A stretch of DNA of 64,000 bases from Lepisosteus oculatus. Its lineage: Eukaryota > Chordata > Actinopteri > Semionotiformes > Lepisosteidae. Every line of letters begins with the position of its first letter. Position 1 is the stretch's first letter. Of the stretch, positions 49,901 to 60,480 are shown piece by piece. A program made the translations under genes and the position numbers. Where the stretch lies: the NCBI RefSeq assembly GCF_040954835.1, contig NC_090696.1, forward strand, positions 72,353,722 to 72,417,721. Reading direction: 5' to 3'. The notes beneath the pieces are model-generated. The model saw nothing but the letters and a program-made list of their open reading frames with translations. It had not been told where the DNA came from and did no database searches.

Positions 49901-50580
49901 GACTGCTGCTGCATGAATGCTTTGTAGCGGGCCATCTCTCGCATCGTCTTAAAAAGAAGTTTCAGAATTTGCATTATTTTTACAATCTTTCTCTTATTGT
50001 TTCAGATTAATTCAGTTTTCTAAAAAAATATTTTTTTTTCTGATCACATTTTATTTAATGTCATTAAATAAATAGCTTATAATCTTTGTGAATGTCCAGT
50101 ATTGTAATAGATGATAGCTGTTTTTATCAAAGGAAATTGAAGGTACTTCAATACTCAACGTTTTAGTTAGATTGAAATCATTGACATTGTCACATGTGTA
50201 ATATTCAGTCTGGGTAAGGCACAATTAAAATACAATACACTTGATGCTGACTCAGTATGTGGTATTTGCTCAAGCTTTCTCAACAATACGGAGGTGAGCT
50301 TCTCATTACCTCTTGGCTCAGACTGAAATATCGTGGGTTCCCAGCCTGCTGCTTCTGAGGCTGCTGCTGATGGTGAATCTGCTGAAGCATCTGGCGCTGT
50401 AACTGCTGATAGACCTGAAGCTAAGAAAAGATAGCTATTTGCACACTGCTGTTTCCTTGAAAAGAAAGTGAGCTGGCTGATAAAATTTTAAGAAAATAAA
50501 AAATATGAAAAATATACTGTACTTACTGGCATACTAAGCGTTGTGCCTATGAGGCACATGAGCACAATTGCCGATCTCAT
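44214..50580 (-). CDS. ambn: Ameloblastin-like SCPP (gene E), about 506 aa in 10 coding exons
   Basis: Likely ameloblastin, a secreted enamel/ganoin matrix protein. Phase-0 exons: 50580-50527 (signal peptide MRSAIVLMCLIGTTLSMP), 50420-50310 (Gln-rich, ends YFSLSQE), 49947-49897 (begins TMREMARYKA), 49540-49274, 48898-48878, 48464-48141, 47262-47203, 46775-46680, 45129-45091 (GGGFGSASSEEMQ) and 44711-44214. The SLSQE/TMRE junction matches the SLSLETMRQ stretch of mammalian ameloblastin. The SSEE exon followed by a GFGG/PGF-rich segment also matches ameloblastin, where SSEE precedes an FPGFGGM-type segment. The terminal exon is GC-rich, with FSMTTPAGVRAAT (resembling an amelotin C-terminal motif), an Ala-rich tract and an acidic end. 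The signal peptide is closer to amelotin's, so an amelotin identity is the main alternative. The start of exon 48464-48141 is inferred from its pyrimidine tract. Confidence 0.75.
46948..46982. repeat. (ATT)n microsatellite
   Basis: About 12 copies of ATT, in the gene E intron between exons 47262-47203 and 46775-46680. Confidence 0.95.
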
Positions 50581-51431
50581 TCTGGAACACTCTAAAAATA
50601 AATAAATCACGGTTTTCTAATATAATTATTTTTCTATTTTAATAAGCAAACAACAACTGCAAAATATTTTAGATGTATTCAGATATGGCTTTCTGCTATG
50701 CTGTACAATATCTGCATCATACAGATTTCATATGTTATCCTTGAACAGACTTTCTGAATGAGTTTCTGTTGTAGGACTGGTCTTTAAAAAATAATTCACT
50801 TCCATTGTAAATAATGATACTGTAAGATCTGAAAGTCACAGATTTGCTAATATTGTATCCTTATATGTATCGACAACTAAGATGTGAAATTAAATAGAGA
50901 AAGTCCCAATGGTGTTCTCCTTCTTTAATTTAACTCAATTTAATCCATGTCAAATAATAATTTTGTTTTCTTTTTTAAAGATTTGTGAAATTGGGAAGTC
51001 TAGCAATACAAACATATCTGTAATATGTATACCTCATTCTTAAGCAGCTGAATTTGGCATATTACCTCCCAAAACTACTGTGTGCATTAATGTAATCTTA
51101 CAAGATATTGCTGCAAATTACACTTCATTTAATAAAATACATCTGATTTTTAATTACAGCTTGAATATCATTTCAATATGTACACTTTCTCATTTATTTG
51201 TAACTCAAAAAAGTTTTCTCTAAGATCCTATTTCACCTTTTCTTTTAGATAGAGAAGATTGTAGTTAGTAATGGACTAATATTCTAAACAAACTTCATTT
51301 GAAGAGGTAGTTTATATAAAATATAACAAAGCAATTTATCAAGAGCGAAAACGAACAAAACAACAACTATGATATAACACAATGATTTATAGCTTTTTAA
51401 CTTTATGAAGCAAAAAAATATACGTTTTTAC

Positions 51432-51582
51432 CTTGTCCTTGGAGTTATGTGCGATCTCTTCACAATAGTTGTCCGTAGAACTGAATGAGATTCACTTGAA
51501 AAAGACTTCTTTCCTTTCCGAATGCGAAATCATTGTGTCCAAGAAGAATTTAAACTCTGTTGACTGGACAACGCCAGCCAAT
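51432..51582 (-). promoter_or_regulatory. Promoter and non-coding exon 1 of gene E
   Basis: Minus strand: ATTGG (51582-51578), 23 bp, then TTTAAAT (51554-51548). Exon 1 starts near 51520 and ends GGACAAG at 51432 before GTAAAA. The coding exon's acceptor is immediately upstream of the ATG (CAG then A-ATG at 50581). Confidence 0.7.
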
Positions 51583-54500
51583 CAGTTTAAGAGAATGCTA
51601 TGATCTCAGTGGACCTACCTTCCACAACATGAAGAAAGTTGACACACAGACAACCGCAAATTATGCTTAATTACATCTTGTCTTGAGCTGCAATACAGCA
51701 GGTGTCTGAAAAAAAAATCAATGTGAAAGTGCGAACACAAAAGCACTTAAGAGATTTTTATTTATTACTATATTTACTTGCAATTACTGTAGCAATGAAA
51801 CTTTAAAAGGGCGAGCTGTTTTTGCAGCTAATTAACAACCAAAATGACTTGTACTGTATGTGAAGAAATTAAATCTACTGTAAACATAGTAATATTATTT
51901 ATGTGTTTTTATGCATTTATCTGTAAACAGACTGTTGCTTCCATTTCAAGATCATTATTTTCCATAGTAAGTTGATATTGATATTCCAGTAGCCTTAGTA
52001 TTTTTTTCTATTTGAGGCTATTTTTATTTTCCAAGCCCCTGAAGGACTGTGATGAAACAAAAGGGGTCAACTCCTACTTATTAGTTTTTGTGCAGCTGAA
52101 AATGACCACCCAATTCAAAAGTGTGTGTTTTTTCATTTGAAACAATACATGACACTGCAGGTGACAATTTAAGACAAAGCGTATTTTATTAAATAATAGA
52201 CAGTTGGAAACTCATATCCACACTCATGTTTTAGTACATACAGTATGAAACAAAAAGAACAAGATGAATACTGCACAAAGTAATGATGGTAGAGTTTTTT
52301 ATGATACTGCATTCAAATTGATTGTACAATATGTCTGTACTGGGTTTTAGTCTTGCATAGTGTAGTGTGCTTACTGAATGTCTCGTTGTATATGAGAAAC
52401 CAGACAATATAAAGATGCATGCAGTCTGTAACACTATATACAGACAATAAACAAATAGAATTCATAAGATGATTAAGTCATTTCCTCAAAATGAAGGGAT
52501 AAAAAAGCCTAACATTGTAATTACTCGTCTTACGCAGAGGGGAGGCAACCAAAACTTATTTGCTATTACAGGAAAAATTAAAGACATTACTAAAGTACGA
52601 TTCAACTCTCAACTCTTATCAGTAATAAAATACTGCTTACCCCTTACAAATAATGTTCATGGGTGATTTGAAAATAGATCGTGCAGTATTAATCTTATAA
52701 ATGGGCATTATAAGACACTTGCTTAAATTGCTGAAGTGAAGGTCACTACATTAAAGATATAACCAAACAACCATTTTGATGAAGCTTGGGGTTGGAAAAA
52801 TATGTCACAACCTTAAATGTCCTTGCATGCCTTGAGATTTATTAAAGCATGTGTTCTATTTAATACCCTCACTGGAAAGTAGTGTTAAATCTTATTCTAG
52901 GACAATAGAGTTTAACTAACCCAGTGATTATGTTTTAACACAGCTGGTGACAGACTTCTGCATGTTGTGTGAGAAGCTTAAACCGGGACTCATTGCTGAA
53001 GTGAACAGCCACCCAGACCAATGAGCCATGCCGTATCAAGGATCTCAGGACCTCTGCGCTGTATTTGACACAGTTTTTTTACTTGGACACTCAGGATACA
53101 CACAAAAAAACAACTAAGGACACTGAGAAGACAATCCTAATTTGTGGCGCCTTGTTGAAACCACAGTGGGTGATCAACAGGAGTGGCAGAGGAGGAGTCG
53201 GAGGCGGTAGGGCCCTGATAGGAAGACAAACGTAGCTACACCGCTTCCAAAATCTGCTGCCATACAAATCCCAAGGAGAGAACTGGTGACTAATGAATTT
53301 CCACACCATCAATCTCTCCTCCCGTGGGTCAAATGATCTGGTCCCTCAGTTTGCAGCTGTAAGCCCCTGGTCGTGTTCAGTGTGTGTACTTTCCTACCCT
53401 CCACCCTCGGGCTCCCAAAGCTTACACCCTCTTGTTGAGTGCAAGTGTGTTTGTGCATAAACATTTACACACTGTACTGTACTATGCACACCCTCACTAG
53501 GTATTAAAAAACATGCTGTAAGTAAACGTAGGCAATTACAGTCTTAAAGGAACTCCTTACAAAGGTAGAACAATCCAGTTTCTGGGCCAAACGACAATAA
53601 ATTCGACCAGCAGGCCTCAGCTCTTGCTGACCGTCCAATCTCTAAATGAACAAACATTTCTGATGTCTTTTATTATTCACTTATTTCTCTGATACCTTTA
53701 CCCAGTGTGACTCTGCAATGGTTGCGGTGAACTGATTGTTTACAACATTCGGTGCCCATTCAAACAGCTGGCCTTGCTGGAGCAAGCTGGGAGAGCACCC
53801 TGGATTTATTGGCAGTGACCACACCTCTCTATAGTTATGACTACAGAGCCCTGTGGTATGTATAATTGGTTCACTGGGACCTTTGAGTAAGAATCAGTCA
53901 GTCCAATCAAATGGCAATCTCCATTTTGGATTCTTATTTAGAGTGTTCTTTCACTTTTTTAAAAGCAATCATCAGACATCCCATCTTTATTAGATATTCA
54001 TTTACCACAACTTTTTGTCAATGCCCCTGTGGTACAGGAATTTTTTTATCATTATGTTTTCTCATTATTCATAATAGTGTACAGTAGTTGTGATTCTGTT
54101 GAGCTGAATGTTGAATTAGTTTGTTCAACAACTGGTGAAAATAAACACACCACCAAACAGCAACGAAGATGTTCAGTGAAAAGCAGGTTCCTTTATTATG
54201 TAATAAGCTGATTTTTAGTGCACTTAAGAGAAAGAAAGTTAGCAAAAAGAAAGTCTGAAGGACCATCACATGACAATAAATACTGAATGCATACACAGTG
54301 AATATATCATTTTGCATGGGTAATCTGCTTTCATTTTCTGGCTTTATGATGAGTAGGATTCAGATGGAGAATACAGGTGAACACAAGTAACGCAGGCAGA
54401 ACAGTGCACTGAGGAATTCCTGAGTGAACAGGTTGTGGTTGTGAGCAGACATGACCTACTCTTGGCTAGCGCTCTCTTCCTTGCACACAGGATGCCATTC

Positions 54501-55794
54501 GCCACAGAAGAGCAGTCATGGAAATTAACGGATTAGTGACTTAACACGGAGAGCCCATGATTCACAGAGTTAACAGCTTATGGTAAAATGTGCACACTCT
54601 ATCAGATTGAATGCCAGAACTAACCTTTCTTCAAATAGTACGGAAAATGTTGGAGAACTTTTCCATGTGACAGTAAAAATGCATTTGATGTTACTGTAAC
54701 ACAGCAATGGTACTGAATGTTTCAAAAAGAGGTGTAATTGAATCAATCTGAAGCAGTGTTAATATTCATATAAATCTCTAACAATAGCAAGACAAACGGT
54801 GGTGCTTTTATTTAGTGGATTTATGTTTAGCAGTGAGTGTCTGGTTTCACTATTAGATTATCGACAAATGCATAACTTTGTAGGAGGAAGCTGTGGATCT
54901 CATGAGATTGGGAAGGTATTAGACATACTGTATTGTTAGAGTAAACAGGTGGTCTTGATACTCATGTTTATCTTATATTATTACTATAGTACGCCATCTT
55001 AGGGGACAGAAGGACTTTGGTTGGTATAATATTTAGGGTTTACCTTCTCAGCATGACGTTTTAGACTGATGATTATGTCAGTTCAGCAACATAAAGACAG
55101 ATTTAGAAGTCACTACTTGATTTCATGTGTTTGTAATGAAAACCTTGAAGCAGTAAGATAATTCTGTAGCTGTTAAAGGAATAACATCATAGGAGATGGT
55201 GATACTGTACTTCTAGAAGGGCCTAGGAGAGGCCTACCTGTTCTTACTTGATTTTTAGATTAATTACACTCATCATGTTGGTTTAAAATGCAGGATATTT
55301 TTAAAGTTCAATGCTAATCACATGTTTAGGCTTCTGTTACTTTTCCTCACACTAATTAACCTTTGCGTAAAACTGTACGTCTGCTAAGATCTTGGTAACT
55401 GCCCATTTGACATCATTTCAAAACACGCACATCACGTTTTTTGTGTTAAGCGAGTAAATTATTGACCTGAAAACCCAAACCATAGATTTATCGTAGTATG
55501 ATTACCAATGTATATACTTTGAGTATTTTATCTTGATCTGATTGGAAGATCACTTCTAAAAGAGTAATGATAGGTGTCAATCATTAGCATGGTGCCCTGG
55601 CTTATTTTTCACTTCAGGTTTGATGATCTGTGTTATCTAAATATCCCAAAGGTTATTTCCCAATTGTCCACCTGACAGGCTGTACAGTGGATTTTCTAAC
55701 ACATAATGTGTTTCACGTTATCATGAAGTGGATCCCTGTCTAGATGTGAAGCACATGGGATTAAAAATTGTGATATTAGATATAGGCATTTACA

Positions 55795-56083
55795 ATTTAT
55801 TAGAATTATTAGATAAGATCACTTTATTGGCCATATACAATTTCTTGTATTAGGAATTTGTCTTTTCGCATACCCCAGCTTGCTCTCCATGGGACACACA
55901 GACAAGGAGAGAAGCTTGGGGTCAGAGCGAAGGGTCAGCCATTTATACTGCGCTCCCTGGAGTAGCTGGGGTTAAGGGCCTTGCTCAGGGGCCCAACGAA
56001 GTACGATTCCTCTGCCGGCCGCAGGATACAAACCGGCAACCTTCCAGCCACAGGCGCAGATCCTTAGCCATAGAGCCACCGCA
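55795..56083 (-). mobile_element. tRNA-type SINE
   Basis: The minus strand begins GCGGTGGCTCTATGGCTAAG (A-box-like), then has GGTTGCCGGTTTGTATCC (B-box-like), then a CCTGAGCAAGGCCCTTAACC body typical of fish tRNA-derived SINEs. The tail near 55800-55850 ends in an A/T-rich stretch. Confidence 0.7.
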
Positions 56084-56531
56084 TAAAAAGGCTTGATCTA
56101 GAAAGCAGAAAAATTAAAAGTAAAATGTCATTGAAATTTCAGTCTGAGATCGTATATATGATCTTAGTTTAATTCAAAACACATACATAAAATAAATATA
56201 TGTATCACGTGTGGATGTGGTAATTTCCTCTGTTTTGGCGTCACTGTTTTTCATGCTATATGAGCTAAACTAGAACATTTGTTGGTATTCTTTCAAAAGT
56301 ATTCAAGATTTTCATTATGTATAATCTTACATTTCTTTTTTTATCTAAGGTACTGACATTAGGGAGATAGATGTTCGACCCGAATCTCTCCCTGTGGTGT
56401 ATGTACAGTACAGTACACTCTTGTGGGAATAAGCACTGTGTTTCAATCGACTTCAAACATTAGCTTCACTGATCCACTGACAGAAACCAGTGGGAGGATT
56501 CAGGGACCTACAGCTGATTTCACCCCCCCAT

Positions 56532-56987
56532 TGTCATGGTCGTAGACCCCTCCTCTTAAGGACGCTCCAGCCCTTCCTTGTTTTCCACTCATCGCCCGCA
56601 CCTGCTCCCTGTCTTAAAAGCCAGGCGCTCACTTTAATCCGGGCTCTGCATTTCATCTCCGTATCGTGCGAGTCCGGGACCTGGAAGCGCCTGGTCCCGT
56701 TAAGGTTTTATTCTCCGTTCCCATTCCTATTCCGCCAGTTCCGATCCAGTTCCCTTTTTTAATTGTGACTCTTGGACGGACTGCCAGGTTTTGGACTTTT
56801 GCTTTCGTTTGGATTTTCTCCTGGATTGTTTGCCTTGGCCACACCTCCCCCGAACACCAGCGCACCAAGGACACCCCCCCACCTCCGTATTCATTCCCGA
56901 TTCCTGCATTACTTTTTCCTAGTGTTTCCCCACTACATCCCGGATTGTGTCGTCCGCATAGGGTCTGGAAAGAACTGTTCCGTTACA
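56532..56987 (+). mobile_element. Solo-LTR-like element, CCCAT target duplication
   Basis: A 456-bp element begins TGTCATGG and ends CCGTTACA, flanked by CCCAT on both sides (56527-56531 and 56988-56992). It has a CTTAAAAGCC TATA-like motif near 56613, as in fish gypsy-type LTRs. It is GC-richer than its flanks and has no internal coding region. Confidence 0.75.
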
Positions 56988-57099
56988 CCCATGGACAAAT
57001 AAACCATTAGGGAGACACTTCATCTCACTAGACAGCCTTCGAATAGAAACAGCTGAGTTCTGATCTGAAATAATTCTGAAAATTATTTCAAGTAGGGAG

Positions 57100-57195
57100 C
57101 TGCGTCAGCGTGCATAGGCTGCAAAGGAACAAGTTAAAGTTTATCACCCGGCTTGACACCCTGAGAAGGCTCCACAGCCGAAACATTGTGTTTCC
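57100..57195 (+). mobile_element. Dispersed repeat with hammerhead-like core, possibly Penelope-like
   Basis: The segment CTGAGAAGGCTCCACAGCCG (57161-57180) followed by AAAC resembles the hammerhead ribozyme core found in Penelope-like retroelement repeats: CTGA..A, a GGCT/AGCC hairpin, then CGAAAC. One core base differs from the CTGANGA consensus, so activity is doubtful. The family is inferred from this motif alone. Confidence 0.4.
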
Positions 57196-59693
57196 TTTTC
57201 CACTCTTTTCAGGATTAGAAAATTATGTTGTCACAAAAGTTAATAAGGCTTTGAGGTAATAAAACACAGTGAAACAATTTCTTCTGAGATTCACAATGCC
57301 TTTAATTTCTTGACTGTATGGCTCTAGGTTGGGCTAACCTTATCAAAATCACACCTGTCTTGTCCCAGTTATTTATACAATAAAAGTGAGACAGACATCC
57401 TATTGACATGGTGTTTACTATCTTTCTACATTTTAAAAGTTTGCTTTAACTTAAGCAGATCTTTAGAAATGGAGGAAATTAATAAGAAATAGTGGGTGCT
57501 TGACTCCTCACTTTAAAATGGATTCTTTGTGGACTAGAATGACATAAGCTTCAATTGGTTCTAATTTAATACTAACCACGGAGTTTTAAAAAAAATCAGG
57601 TTCTTAATGCCTGTAAATAATAATGTAATTTCAATAAATTCCAGTAAAAAAAGAAACGGTTTTTCTCTCCTGTCTCAGGTTTCAGTGATTTCCTGCAGAG
57701 CCGCAGCATGTTAGCTAACCATCGTGTGTTTGTCTGTAGCGCCACCTAGTAACTAAACTTTGCTTAGCTACTATACTTCTGTCTGAATTACTTTTGAATA
57801 ATGTGCTGCGCGTAACTCCGCTTCTGTAATAGGAACAATTTGGTGGTAGGTATTGTAATTCAAGGATTAATTTAGTCAGTGACCAAAACGTTTTACATAT
57901 ACAAAAGACTCACTGCTTTTATAGAGCTTGCAATGAAAATGAACACATATTTATGAGAATGTGTGATAATTCTGTTCTTTAGTTTAACCTTTCCTTGCTG
58001 TGATATTATCAAAGGGGGAGGTACACGTTCTCAAGTTTAAATGAAGTGTAACGAGATGGAAAAGAGGGAATATATTGTGTATTGTGAAAGTGACCAGGAC
58101 AACAGCACAGGCTCAAAGCGCTGGACAACACTAATGGCTTGCTCTTCTGAGATCCTGCTTTAGTTGGAATTTCTATTTATTATATTACATGTCATTGAAA
58201 TTATTTTGAATTTTAACTAAAACTGCAAAAACAAATCAAGACCAGTTAACAATGTCTATTGAGATGATGTTGATTTTGCTTTGCATTTTGTTTTTACAAA
58301 TTTGAAACAGAGTGAAGTTAAGCTTATTTGCTCATCCATGAACAAGTTTACTGTACCTCATTCATCCCATGTCTTCAGTTGGCATCTCCTCCTTAGTAAA
58401 ACAGGGACACATGAGTGTTTTATTATTGCCACCAGTTGGCAAAGGGGTGACCTGTTAATTATTCTTTCCATCTGAAAAAGCCATGTACAAGGATCACAGG
58501 TACAATGTTTAAAATATTTTATTTCTTATAGAAGCAAAGGCAAACTCAGGATGCGGAAGTGGTTCAATAACTATTGCCTACTGTTTATACTGTGCGTCAG
58601 TAGAGGGTTGGAAATTTAGAACTACAATAAAATCTGAAAATATGTGTCCAATATATGCTACCAGTACCGACAAGCATCAGGATAACTAGGATAGCACCAA
58701 TAATCAATGCTTTCAGGCTGAATTGTCATTTCCTAAGTAGTTTCATTGTTTAAGAAATGATTAATTCTCTGCTTTACTGAAACCATTGTTTCCACATTAC
58801 CATACTGTATATTTCTAATGGGTATTGAAGGCTAGGACTATCCTTAAATTTGGACTCAGACATGTCAATTTCTAAAAATAAGCAGTGAATCAAGTATGGA
58901 TTCTATTATTGTCATAAAATATTGCTACTGTGGCTCTAAAAGGTAACATACATACAAAAAAACAAGTAGCTTAATATCTAGTATTCATTAAAACCAATAA
59001 ATCAAGGCATGATACTAGTTATACTATAAAAGGCTGGAAGATATCATTGGATTAATTAGCTACCATGAAGAAAGCAAGCTAGATGAAACAAATGTCTAAT
59101 AAATGAAAATAAAATTCCATTATACATTGAAATGCATTTGAAATCAGAAAATTATTTATTAAAAAATGCTCCATTGTACATTGCAATGCTTTTGCACTGA
59201 CCCCTCAATACAATGACAGACACCTTCAAAGCCCAGAAGCTGCTCACATGATCCAGCACATGAACATCAGAACAAAAGACAAATTGTCCCGAGAAAGGTA
59301 AAAAGAACAAAAAACATGAAATGCTCACTCTCATCAATCGTGTTCACATCAGAGTTGCCAAAACAATAATACAACACGGTATTCAGACTATAAAAAGGGG
59401 ATTTAAGAATCATGAACAAATAATGCATCAGCATGCAGGCTCTGAATGACACTTTTCGTAACAAGAATGACCTGCAATTCTAAAATGTTCCTGTTATGAT
59501 ATTGTACACAATAATGGTGCCGTGCTCGATAAAATCTGAGAAAATTTATCGGCGAAAAATAAAGTGCATCACAAAAAAAGTAAAAAAAAAAACACGTGTA
59601 AAGTGAGTGAAATATGTAATAATACAACTACTTCAAAATAAGTATTGAAAGGGAAACCGGGGGTCAGAACAGATCCTCAGTGAGGGTAATGAT

Positions 59694-59699
59694 TTTATT
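59694..59699 (-). terminator. Poly(A) signal of gene F
   Basis: AATAAA on the minus strand about 185 bp after the stop of gene F. Transcript end expected near 59675. Confidence 0.5.
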
Positions 59700-59881
59700 C
59701 ACTGCTTGAAGTGGGGATGAACTGTTCCCCTTTTGCGACCGAGAGATAGCTGAACAGTTTCTGAGGATGCCTGGCCGAAAATCATGGGAATGGGTCTTAA
59801 CCCAACATGCTTTGCCTAAACCCCGCGACTCTAAATGTTGAGTTGCCACCTGCTAGTGGGCACAGACACGGGGTTTAGATT

Positions 59882-60441
59882 TTAGACGACGTCGCCTCGG
59901 GGTATCCCTGCGGCTCCCTGAGCGGTCACTGCGGCCGCCGTGGTCGGAGACAGACGCGAGAAGCCCCGAGGAAGGGTTTCGGCTGTCGCTGTCGGCTCCA
60001 CAAACACGGCCCCGTCGCCCGGTCTCGTCGACGGCGTCTTCCTTAAGGTCGCCGGTGTCGCTTCGCACGGAGTCACCTCGCCCGCGCCACCGCCCCTGTG
60101 GACGCCGGCTGGCTTTCTTCTCTTAGCCGACGGGTGAGGACTTTCAGGGACTGCGCCGGTTCCCCCCGGGAGTTCAGGCATTGCAGTGGTTGGGCTACTC
60201 CCCTGGTGGGCAGGATCTGTGCCTTGGTCCCCTCTACCGTCCGTAGGTTCACGGTTTTCTGGGGTTGGCAAAATACCCCTAGGAGTAGGGATGTCTTCCT
60301 CCGTTGCTCCGCCGCCCTCGTTCTTTGTGATGCCTCTGTTAATTCCTCCAGTAATTACTGGGATTAAAATTCCGCTGTATACAATCTAAAGTGTAGGGAT
60401 GGAGAAACATGTTAATTTTACGTGGATGTTGTTGGGTTTTT

Positions 60442-60480
<39 letters not shown>

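Larger units (their letters stand above)
51650..59650. other. Intergenic interval between gene E and gene F
   Basis: No supported gene. It contains a tRNA-type SINE (55795-56083), an LTR-like element (56532-56987) and a Penelope-like or hammerhead-like repeat segment (57100-57195). Other open frames lack signal peptides, domains and splice context. Confidence 0.55.

Noticed and set aside
59940-60389. Plus-strand frames of 65-89 codons across 60 kb
   Set aside because: They are antisense shadows of gene F's GC-rich terminal exon, without splice or promoter support.
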